From: a virus
IMG/VR virus record: IMGVR_UViG_3300037189_010352
Span: 1 to 46,807 of that record
DNA length: 46,807 nt
Strand: one strand, 5' to 3'
A program made the position numbers and the translations under genes. The notes beneath the pieces were generated by a model. That model saw only the letters and a program-made list of their open reading frames with translations, had not been told where the DNA came from and made no database searches. Below, piece after piece: positions 29,589 through 37,298 of this stretch (the stretch's first letter is position 1; every line of letters begins with the position of its first letter).

Positions 29589-30828
29589 AACTTGTTCCAT
29601 AATTGTGTTTAATTTCTAATTTATATTTTTTAAATACCGTGTTTATATCGTCTATAATTTGTTCTTCGTCTGTGTCTAAATCAATTAATATTGCGTCGTA
29701 TGTGTATAATACAATTTTAGTATTTTTACCTTTTAATATTTTTATTATATCTTTTATTATACAACCGTTAGTTAACGTTTCCAAAAGCTGGAGAACATAA
29801 TTAAATAGTTTTTGTGGGTTCATATCTTCTAGTTCATTTTTATTAAATACTCTATCATGAACTTTTATATAACCTTCATTATCAAATTGATCCCATAAAT
29901 CATTTACATAAGTTTGTATCAATTTAAAAAATTCCCAATCCCTATATTCTTTGTATATTCCACCATATAATTGTCTAAACATGAGTAATTTTGCTTCTCC
30001 AACATTAACTCCTGCATATTCAGCGAATTCATTATAAATTGGTTTAGATGGTTCATAACCTACTAATTTAGCAGCTAATGTTGGATGATAAGCTGATATA
30101 TCTATTTCAATAAATTTATCATTTTCAGGTATAAATACTTTACGACATCCGTTGTCTTTATTTAGAGCCGCGAAATTAATACCGTTAAAAGAATTAGATG
30201 GTCGTCCTGTGGTTGTATGTAAATTATATTGGGTGTATATTTTATTATCTTTAATATTAAAGTTTTCATATGTTGGATTAAAATATTGTTTAAATAAAGT
30301 TGGTTCAATTTTTATACCATTTTTCTCAATATAAAATAGTGAATAAGCTATTGTATTATCTTGTAATACATCAGGTATTTTAATATGTTTGAATATTTTT
30401 TCGCATTTTTCGTAATGTTTAACTACAGGTATAATGCGGTTTATATCTTGTTTTAATGAGTACTTACGATAAAAGTGATCATGTACTGATGTATTTAATT
30501 CTTTAGAATTAAAAGAAACATTGTATGCTTGTTTTAATTGAAAAAAGTATAAAAATGTTTTAACATCTCTCACATATATTTTTTCAAGATTTTTAAGAAC
30601 TTGATTTATATGTTTAATGTTTATAGACAAACACTCACTATGATCTACACTTAATACATATCCCTTTTCATTATCTTCACCCAATGGTTTAACATAAACA
30701 AGTGATACTTTATTTAACATCGGATGAAGATTATCATTATATGGTATAATCTCTACAAATGCTTGTTTGTATTCTATATTATAAAAAGTTTTGAGTTGAT
30801 CTAATGTTTCAACTAAGTAAAAAGCCAT
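29575..30828 (-). CDS. divergent family A DNA-polymerase-like protein
   Basis: The 417-residue protein has motifs of a family A polymerase palm and fingers. It has a TGR motif in HTTTGRPSNSFNGINFAAL (about 206), motif A in FIEIDISAYHPTLAAKL with the catalytic Asp (about 243), an O-helix-like K-x3-F-x3-YG in AKLLMFRQLYGGIYKE (about 284) and motif C in VLYTYDAILIDLD (about 378). Motif C keeps the Asp but replaces the H-D-E neighbours with Y-D-A, and the O-helix Arg is missing. The N-terminal 170 residues show no intact exonuclease motif. Since a complete family B polymerase is encoded at 8303-11050, this is not the obvious replicase; repair, translesion synthesis, primer synthesis or a non-catalytic role are open. 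Confidence 0.7.
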   Translation of the reverse strand: MAFYLVETLDQLKTFYNIEYKQAFVEIIPYNDNLHPMLNKVSLVYVKPLGEDNEKGYVLSVDHSECLSINIKHINQVLKNLEKIYVRDVKTFLYFFQLKQAYNVSFNSKELNTSVHDHFYRKYSLKQDINRIIPVVKHYEKCEKIFKHIKIPDVLQDNTIAYSLFYIEKNGIKIEPTLFKQYFNPTYENFNIKDNKIYTQYNLHTTTGRPSNSFNGINFAALNKDNGCRKVFIPENDKFIEIDISAYHPTLAAKLVGYEPSKPIYNEFAEYAGVNVGEAKLLMFRQLYGGIYKEYRDWEFFKLIQTYVNDLWDQFDNEGYIKVHDRVFNKNELEDMNPQKLFNYVLQLLETLTNGCIIKDIIKILKGKNTKIVLYTYDAILIDLDTDEEQIIDDINTVFKKYKLEIKHNYGTSYDFE

Positions 30829-30843
30829 AACCTTAATTTTATT

Positions 30844-30875
30844 TAAATATAAGAAAAATTTTTTAAAAAACCAAA
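30844..30875 (-). promoter_or_regulatory. host-type promoter of the polymerase-A-like operon
   Basis: The sense strand has TTTGG (30871-30875), 19 nt, then TATATTTA (30844-30851), and the ATG follows 15 nt later. It divides the tail module from the replication genes. Confidence 0.78.
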
Positions 30876-30906
30876 TTTACTTTACAATACATGCTCAGTT
30901 TTAGTT

Positions 30907-31551
30907 CTATATGAAATATTTCAAATAATCTTTTTTAAGATAATCATCAAAACGAGGTAATGTAAGTTGTTTCATAGTTAATTCAACAACATTTTTATTA
31001 GTACGAGCAGCACTCTCAGCTGTACCTGTTATAACCCAAGGTATATTAAATGGGAAATATAATTGCCATAATATTTGAGAATCTTTTTTAGTAAGTAAGT
31101 TATATTGATCAATACTTATTTCAACATATTGTATTTCATTTGTTTTCTTACAGAAAAAACGTCTAAATTCTCCAGCTTGATAATCTTGAGTTGTAGGGTA
31201 TGTTGGAGAATAAGTTGGTACTATTGTAACTTGATTTGGATTAATATTTTTTATATTATTATACGTCAAAGCATTAATATCACTTCCATCAACATTAGTA
31301 CTAGTAATGTAAGATAAAGCAGGTGAATTTTGAACATTTGGATATTTAGTTGTATCTATTGATTGTATTGGATACAATTGTTGGGTTGGTAAGTCTTGTG
31401 GTGTGCGACCTGTATAATAATTCCCATCTGATGTTTTCCAATAATACCCTGAGTATGATAATGTTGGGTCAGGATTATTTGAATTTAAAGTAAATTCATT
31501 CCCGTTAGTATGCAGGTTAGTTTTTATTTGTGAGAGTGGATAATATGGCAT
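30907..31551 (-). CDS. probable baseplate/tail-associated protein
   Basis: The 214-residue protein begins MPYYPLSQIKTNLHTNGNEF and contains GYYWKTSDGNYYTGRTPQDL, a tyrosine/glycine-rich pattern, then EFRRFFCKKTNEIQYVEIS and QILWQLYFPFNIPWVITG. From memory, similar proteins follow the hub gene in marine T4-like phages; the function is not established. It lies 10 nt downstream of the 1140-residue hub protein and is the last gene of the tail module, so a virion role is likely. Confidence 0.6.
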   Translation of the reverse strand: MPYYPLSQIKTNLHTNGNEFTLNSNNPDPTLSYSGYYWKTSDGNYYTGRTPQDLPTQQLYPIQSIDTTKYPNVQNSPALSYITSTNVDGSDINALTYNNIKNINPNQVTIVPTYSPTYPTTQDYQAGEFRRFFCKKTNEIQYVEISIDQYNLLTKKDSQILWQLYFPFNIPWVITGTAESAARTNKNVVELTMKQLTLPRFDDYLKKDYLKYFI

Positions 31552-31560
31552 ATTCTATAA

Positions 31561-34500
31561 TTATACGTTTTGGTATTCCCAATGCCAAGACTCTGACGCT
31601 ATTCTTTTAAATCCAAACTTTGCTCCATTTCCTGCAGCTAACCAATCATATAATTTATCTCCAGGGGCAATTCTTTTTAATCCAGATGTAGCAAAATCTA
31701 TAGCTAAACCAAACCCATGATTGGAAGTACCAGGTGTAGCTGTTGGAATTTTACATCTACCTCCAGGACAATTTTCAGCATAAACTCTTTGTTGATCAGA
31801 TACTGTACGGTATGCCGAATTTATTTTAACTGGTATACCTGCTTGTTCTGCTGCTGCTATAAGTTGGTCTAGGGCTAATGATGCTTTAGTATATAGTCTT
31901 ATTTTACCACCATCGCTGCTTATATCTCCTTTATATTTAGCAGCGTTATTTATTTGTCTTAACTTATTTGAAGGTATTTCACCATTTCTATATGTTATTC
32001 CTTCTATAACTCTAGTTGTTCCTCCTCGTCCTGTACTAAAGTTATTTCCTCTAACTGACGTTGAAGCACCTGGTGCTCTTGCTCCTGTTGTTTTTTCTCC
32101 AACATTAAAAGAATCTGTACTACCAAATGGGTTTTTAGGTATAGCTAATGATTCAAGTGTTGTAATCCATTGATTATCTCTTAATTCATGTCTTATTCCT
32201 TTAATAAGAAATTCTAAAGATTGAGGATAATTAGATGGTAAAAAATCAGTACCAGCAATATATTTTTGATACACTTTCATACCTGATAAACCATCTATAA
32301 CAAGAGTGAGATCAAATGGTAAAAAGCCAATATTAGGAGAAGACGCGTTAGGATTAATTTGTCTTTGTTTTAATGTTTTTCTAGCTTGGTCATATTCAGC
32401 AAATGAAGATATTGAATTAGAAAAAGCTTTTATATCTTCTTGGTTCCATGTAGGTGAAAATCCAGCTATTTCTTGTGTAAATTTACTAAATTGTTGTATT
32501 ACATTTTTATACTTATCATCAAAAGTAGGAATATTAGATGATGGATCTGGTTGAGGATTAGCTCCTATACCTTGTGAGTAAAAATCAAATGATGGAGTAT
32601 TATTTGGTCGTCTTTGAAGATAAGCAGGAGGAGGAGGAGATGAGTAACCATTTGGATTAATAGGTTCAATCCACTCATTTTTAATTCTATCTACTAATCC
32701 TAGATTTATTGTAGATAATGCTGTCGAATCTTGTCCTGTTATGTATCCATTAGCTTGAGCCCCTATTGTAATCATTGAAGCTAAATTAGGAGATACAGTT
32801 GTAGTTAAACTTAAATCTCTTACTATTCCTGCTAATGCTGTATTTGTTCCTTCTACAGGATAAAACCCAAACATTTTAAAATCTGCTTCAATGTTTGCAT
32901 CTATACCATTTGTAGAGTATTTTTTTAATAGTTTATTTCGATCAGATGCGGGTAATGGAGTATCATCTATAAATACTATTTTATTAGTATCTGGGTTTAC
33001 TGTAGGGAGGATTTTATTAAAATTGCCTGTAACGCTACAAAATCCATCTGTTAATGACTTTAATAGATCTATAAGAGTAACATTACCATCATTATCTTTT
33101 AAATTCTGAAGCTGGTTTAAGATGTATGTCATATCAAAATATACATTCATTAATTGACCATAATATGAAGTATAGTCCGTGTTAGATCCTTCTAGTATAA
33201 ATGTATTAAATTCAGGAAATAACGTAATAATTTCTTTATTAGATAATGTAAATTGTCTTTGAAAAGCACATACTGTTGGATCAGCACTTAATTGCCTATC
33301 ATATAATAATATTATATTATCCTCGGTTTTGTAATCAAATCCTATTATACTTTGTTCAGTACCTTTTAATTTGTATATTATGTTTTTTTCAAGTAATTCT
33401 AAAAAATATCCAAACCTAATATAATATTTATCATCTAATACACCGTTATTATTAAACGATTTTTTTACCGCTACTGCATCTGTACCAATTTTTTTAACAG
33501 GATTTCTTTGCAGTTCAATCATAATATTATAAAATAACGCTCCAATATCATGAGTATAAGCGTAACTTGATATTACTTGAGCGGATGTAGTATCTCCTGG
33601 TTTTTTAGTTTGTGCGGTATTATTATAAAATTCGTTACTATTTAAAGGCTGAGCTGGAGTCGTAGGTTGAGTGTAATTTAATCCTGGTGGGAATTTTTTA
33701 AGTAATTCTTTTCTATTGATTTTTTCTTTTGGGATATCTGCTGGTCTTTCCCAATTTTCTACCCACCAATCTGATGCTTCTTCGGCACTATTAAATTGTT
33801 GGACTTCATATTTTTTAGTTTCATATTCAGTAAATGCAAAATCTATTTGTTTTTTCCAATTAGTTCTCCAATTACCATTAGCTGATGTAGTACCAACATA
33901 ATTAACCATACTATTAAATCGAGGGCCATTCCATTGCAATAATCCACCTGATGGTTTTTTATTACTATCTATTCGGTATGCTCCTATATTAAATGATGAT
34001 TCTCTAGCCATGTTAGCTAATATGCCTCTCGCTTTATCATCATTTAATCCTTTTTCATTTATTAAATAATCATATATATTTTTTACAAGAACAGCAGATT
34101 TAACTAAATCTATTCCGTTTTGTATACCCGAATTACCAACTACACTTTGTATTAAATCAGCAGATGGTTCAACAGGTATAAATCCAGATAATGCATTCAT
34201 TTTAAGTGATTCAATAACATCACCAATAGTTCTTATAGTTACTGTCACATCATAACTTAAGTCTCTATTAACAGTCCATGTAAAATTTACTATTTTGCCT
34301 AAAACAGCATCATAATTACCACATGATTCTAATCTATTTTTTTGTATTACTGGTAGGATTTCATCCCATTTATATTTACTGCTTAAAAAATCATCAGCTA
34401 AACTATATGGGTTATTTTTTATAAATGTTTTCTCATCTTTATAATACATTGTGTTTCCCCATTCAATAAGAACTGAATATCCTAAGCTTAGATATAATGT

Positions 34501-34983
34501 ATTAATAATATCAAATTGTTGTTTGTTATAACATTTTATACCAATAGTAGCTGTTTTAAGTGAACCTCTTGTTTCAGTTTTAATACTAAAAGATGTTATA
34601 CCAGGCATTGGTCTTAAACCAAGTCCTAATCCTCCTATACCATATGCTGACTCTTGATGTATTTCATTAGTACGAGCTATTCCTTCTCTCAAACCATCTT
34701 TACCTAAACCTTGATAATATACTCCACCAAATAAAACATACTGCTCAGCTAATTTAGAATCAGGCAATAATGCAGCTGCCATTTGATTATTAGAAGCTTT
34801 AGAGCGTTCTTCTAAGTTTACATCAACAGATGAAACCATCTTTACCCAACCTGTGTTAGAATTTTGCCAAACAAGAAGACTTGGATCTCCTTCAGGATTC
34901 CTATTTTTAGCTCCTTTCTTTTGTTGTCTAAGATTGATTTGTTCAACTATCTTACGTGGAAAATTTTCTCCAACTATATTCAT
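31561..34983 (-). CDS. baseplate hub protein with tail lysozyme and M15 peptidase domains
   Basis: This 1140-residue protein combines structural and cell-wall-degrading parts. Residues 1-290 look structural (ITSFSIKTETRGSLKTATIG, LGYSVLIEWGNTMYY). About 300-430 is a phage tail lysozyme-type domain (IYDYLINEKGLNDDKARGI, then MARESSFNIGAYRID with a likely catalytic Glu, and GGLLQWNGPRFN). The middle returns to baseplate structure. The last 90 residues are a VanY/M15 peptidase (NSAYRTVSDQQRVYAEN, GTSNHGFGLAIDF, then ESWHWEYQNV) with the His/Asp/His zinc set. It probably sits at the tail tip and opens peptidoglycan during DNA injection, cutting both glycan and peptide. ATG at 34983 follows AATAAAGTT. 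Confidence 0.85.
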   Translation of the reverse strand: MNIVGENFPRKIVEQINLRQQKKGAKNRNPEGDPSLLVWQNSNTGWVKMVSSVDVNLEERSKASNNQMAAALLPDSKLAEQYVLFGGVYYQGLGKDGLREGIARTNEIHQESAYGIGGLGLGLRPMPGITSFSIKTETRGSLKTATIGIKCYNKQQFDIINTLYLSLGYSVLIEWGNTMYYKDEKTFIKNNPYSLADDFLSSKYKWDEILPVIQKNRLESCGNYDAVLGKIVNFTWTVNRDLSYDVTVTIRTIGDVIESLKMNALSGFIPVEPSADLIQSVVGNSGIQNGIDLVKSAVLVKNIYDYLINEKGLNDDKARGILANMARESSFNIGAYRIDSNKKPSGGLLQWNGPRFNSMVNYVGTTSANGNWRTNWKKQIDFAFTEYETKKYEVQQFNSAEEASDWWVENWERPADIPKEKINRKELLKKFPPGLNYTQPTTPAQPLNSNEFYNNTAQTKKPGDTTSAQVISSYAYTHDIGALFYNIMIELQRNPVKKIGTDAVAVKKSFNNNGVLDDKYYIRFGYFLELLEKNIIYKLKGTEQSIIGFDYKTEDNIILLYDRQLSADPTVCAFQRQFTLSNKEIITLFPEFNTFILEGSNTDYTSYYGQLMNVYFDMTYILNQLQNLKDNDGNVTLIDLLKSLTDGFCSVTGNFNKILPTVNPDTNKIVFIDDTPLPASDRNKLLKKYSTNGIDANIEADFKMFGFYPVEGTNTALAGIVRDLSLTTTVSPNLASMITIGAQANGYITGQDSTALSTINLGLVDRIKNEWIEPINPNGYSSPPPPAYLQRRPNNTPSFDFYSQGIGANPQPDPSSNIPTFDDKYKNVIQQFSKFTQEIAGFSPTWNQEDIKAFSNSISSFAEYDQARKTLKQRQINPNASSPNIGFLPFDLTLVIDGLSGMKVYQKYIAGTDFLPSNYPQSLEFLIKGIRHELRDNQWITTLESLAIPKNPFGSTDSFNVGEKTTGARAPGASTSVRGNNFSTGRGGTTRVIEGITYRNGEIPSNKLRQINNAAKYKGDISSDGGKIRLYTKASLALDQLIAAAEQAGIPVKINSAYRTVSDQQRVYAENCPGGRCKIPTATPGTSNHGFGLAIDFATSGLKRIAPGDKLYDWLAAGNGAKFGFKRIASESWHWEYQNV

Positions 34984-34987
34984 AACT

Positions 34988-35311
34988 TTATTGGTTTATT
35001 AGTTTAAACGCACTTATTACACCTTGAGGATTATTTGGTATTCTAATCTGTAGTCCTTCTGGTATAACTAATGAATTTTGAGGTAAATCAGATGGAAGTG
35101 ATGTACCTGCTGTTGCTGTATTAGCAATTGATATTATCCACCATAATGATGGATCATTATAATATTGTTTAGCCAATACATCAAATCTATCACCTTGAGA
35201 TGAATAAACATAAATATCATCTGCACTTACAGGTACTTCTGGATAACGAGACGTTACATATGCTTGTCTTGTATTCAGTTTAGTTTGTGGTATGTTTTGG
35301 TAACGGTTCAT
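34988..35311 (-). CDS. LysM-like baseplate wedge protein, gp53-like
   Basis: The 107-residue protein has a LysM-type core, QGDRFDVLAKQYYNDPSLWW, IISIANTATAG and ending PEGLQIRIPNNP. Short LysM proteins of this form are baseplate wedge or tail-tip components in contractile-tailed phages (T4 gp53). It lies 4 nt before the hub gene and 2 nt after the 560-residue protein, fitting a baseplate operon. Confidence 0.75.
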   Translation of the reverse strand: MNRYQNIPQTKLNTRQAYVTSRYPEVPVSADDIYVYSSQGDRFDVLAKQYYNDPSLWWIISIANTATAGTSLPSDLPQNSLVIPEGLQIRIPNNPQGVISAFKLINQ

Positions 35312-35313
35312 GT

Positions 35314-36996
35314 TTAACTATCATAATTATTTTTATTAAGTCCTATTCCATTAGCTAAAGCTATATATCTTTGTGGACCATATCCTTTATTATCTGTTAA
35401 TATTGCCGTTTCATTAAATTCTGAAATAGTTTGTTTAGATACTATAAAGTCATGTATTGGAGTAAAGGCAGCGGTTACTTTAATCATATGAGGTAATTCT
35501 TTTACTGATTTATCTTCACCTGTTGTACTTAATCCTATTTCCCATGGTGTATCACTTGATATATCATACGTAAGAGAACTAAAGAAACCAACCTGTTCAT
35601 ATAAATATCCACCAACTGTAAGCTGTATTAAATTACCAGCCATATACCCACTTGGAGTATAATCAGGAGCTAAACTAGAAGCTAAGTAATTTAGTTTTTT
35701 ATACATAGGTATAAGCTCTTGTTTAGATTGAGCCGCTACTGTCCATCCTATATTAATAGCACGAGTAAAATTACTGTATGTATAGAAATTTTCACCACGT
35801 CCAAGATATGTTACAGGATTCCAAGATGCGTTATATGAATCAGAAAAATTATCTATAAATGCTCTAAAATGCATAAATGTTTTGCTTGTAGGAGTTTGGT
35901 TATCTATTATAGCAATTCTAAATTTAGCTAAATCATTTGTTCTTTCTCGAGTTTCATCAACTGCGTTACTTTTATATATTGGGAGAGCGTTTATTTTATC
36001 TACTGGTCCTATACCTGAGCCACTACTGTATGATGTTAAATTTTTGCCTGCCTTATATCCAGGCCCAACATTATTCGAACCACCTATATTAACCCTATTT
36101 TCAAGATTTTTATCATTATAATCTGGGGCATCAGGGGTTGCTCCCGACTCTTCAGCTTGTTTTTTAGGTATACTTGATAAAGCACTTCTAATTCTTTGCC
36201 TAAAATCTATTATAGTAGGTGAACCAGGTTTAGTATTATTATCTGTTACAAAAGATTCTAATCCAGGAGCTATTGACATTACTGAGTCAATGCCTACTTG
36301 TTTTTGTGAGTAAGTAAAAACACTATTTTTATTTACAAGAACAGATGGATTGTATGTATTAGTCCTTTGATCAGCATATCTTATACCTGTCTTTCCAACA
36401 CCTAATGTTGAACCAGGACCACCATCATACGTAAGTACATTAACTCCATTATTTAATGTAAATCCATTTAATCTATGTGGTATACCAACATTTATACTAC
36501 TATAAAGATTATATAATCGATTTTCTTCAGCAGATTGATTAGATGTTACTTTAACTCCATATAAATTAGGATTGTTAGAATAAATTCCTGTTTCAGCAAA
36601 TGGATTTAAACCTTGTTTTAAAACGTGGCCTCCTAATCCAACTAAACCAGCTTCAGTTAATGTGGATAAAGGAGTATAAATTCCTTCATTTAATAATCCA
36701 CTTGTTTGTGTACGTACAGCAGTACGTGATAGTAAATTTTGTTTAGCAATAAAAAATAAACCATTTATAGATTTAGGATCTTTAAACATTTTAGCTAAAC
36801 GCTGAATGTCCAGTGCGCTATTTCTAGCCACTAATGCCCCTCCCCTTAAGATAAAATCATTGCTAGATGATTGAAGATTATTAAATCCTTCAGGTATAGG
36901 GATCTGTATGTATGGTTGTCCACTATTTCCACCACCTAACTGATCATTACCGTAACGTAAAGACTTTAAGTTAGTTTTGAGATTGATTAAACTCAT
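35314..36996 (-). CDS. large baseplate/tail protein of unknown family
   Basis: The 560-residue protein begins MSLINLKTNLKSLRYGNDQL and is rich in Asn, Gly and Ser with no transmembrane segment, as in virion proteins. The C-terminal 200 residues are more conserved-looking: MHFRAFIDNFSDSYNASWNP, YLGRGENFYTYSNFTRAIN, LTVGGYLYEQVGFFSSL. That pattern resembles tail-tube/baseplate beta proteins. It starts with a TAATG overlap with the small gene before it. By place between tape measure and LysM/hub genes it should be a baseplate protein at the end of the tail tube. Confidence 0.65.
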   Translation of the reverse strand: MSLINLKTNLKSLRYGNDQLGGGNSGQPYIQIPIPEGFNNLQSSSNDFILRGGALVARNSALDIQRLAKMFKDPKSINGLFFIAKQNLLSRTAVRTQTSGLLNEGIYTPLSTLTEAGLVGLGGHVLKQGLNPFAETGIYSNNPNLYGVKVTSNQSAEENRLYNLYSSINVGIPHRLNGFTLNNGVNVLTYDGGPGSTLGVGKTGIRYADQRTNTYNPSVLVNKNSVFTYSQKQVGIDSVMSIAPGLESFVTDNNTKPGSPTIIDFRQRIRSALSSIPKKQAEESGATPDAPDYNDKNLENRVNIGGSNNVGPGYKAGKNLTSYSSGSGIGPVDKINALPIYKSNAVDETRERTNDLAKFRIAIIDNQTPTSKTFMHFRAFIDNFSDSYNASWNPVTYLGRGENFYTYSNFTRAINIGWTVAAQSKQELIPMYKKLNYLASSLAPDYTPSGYMAGNLIQLTVGGYLYEQVGFFSSLTYDISSDTPWEIGLSTTGEDKSVKELPHMIKVTAAFTPIHDFIVSKQTISEFNETAILTDNKGYGPQRYIALANGIGLNKNNYDS

Positions 36997-37268
36997 TATT
37001 GTGGTGGATTATCTAAATACTTTGGAGGAGTCGCACCATTTAAATCTAATTGTGAAGGTTGTGGTAAAGCATTATTATATCCATCGTTGTAAGCCACATA
37101 AGCTGCATTTACATCAACAGCATTATCTCCATTTAATGAATATGAAGCCATATTACCATCTGCGTGTAATTTAGATTGCTGCGTTGCTCCAGGATTAATA
37201 GAAGGTGTAGCTCCATTTCCTGCACTTAATGGTGATCCAGTGTTTGTTAACATGTCTAATAGTCCCAT
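36996..37268 (-). CDS. small Asn/Gly-rich probable virion protein
   Basis: The 90-residue protein (MGLLDMLTNTGSPLSAGNGA) is low complexity, proline/asparagine-rich, with two similar segments around DVNAAYVAYNDGYNNALP. It has no recognised domain. Its stop overlaps the next ATG (TAATG), so the two are translated together, and a late-type motif lies 15 nt before its start. Probably a minor tail protein. Confidence 0.6.
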   Translation of the reverse strand: MGLLDMLTNTGSPLSAGNGATPSINPGATQQSKLHADGNMASYSLNGDNAVDVNAAYVAYNDGYNNALPQPSQLDLNGATPPKYLDNPPQ

Positions 37269-37283
37269 AGTTTTATGTTTTAG

Positions 37284-37294
37284 TTATAAATATT
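37284..37294 (-). promoter_or_regulatory. late-type promoter motif before the small tail gene
   Basis: The sense strand reads AATATTTATAACTAAAACAT, 15 nt before the ATG at 37268. Same motif and similar distance as for sheath and tube genes. Confidence 0.5.
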
Positions 37295-37298
37295 AGTA

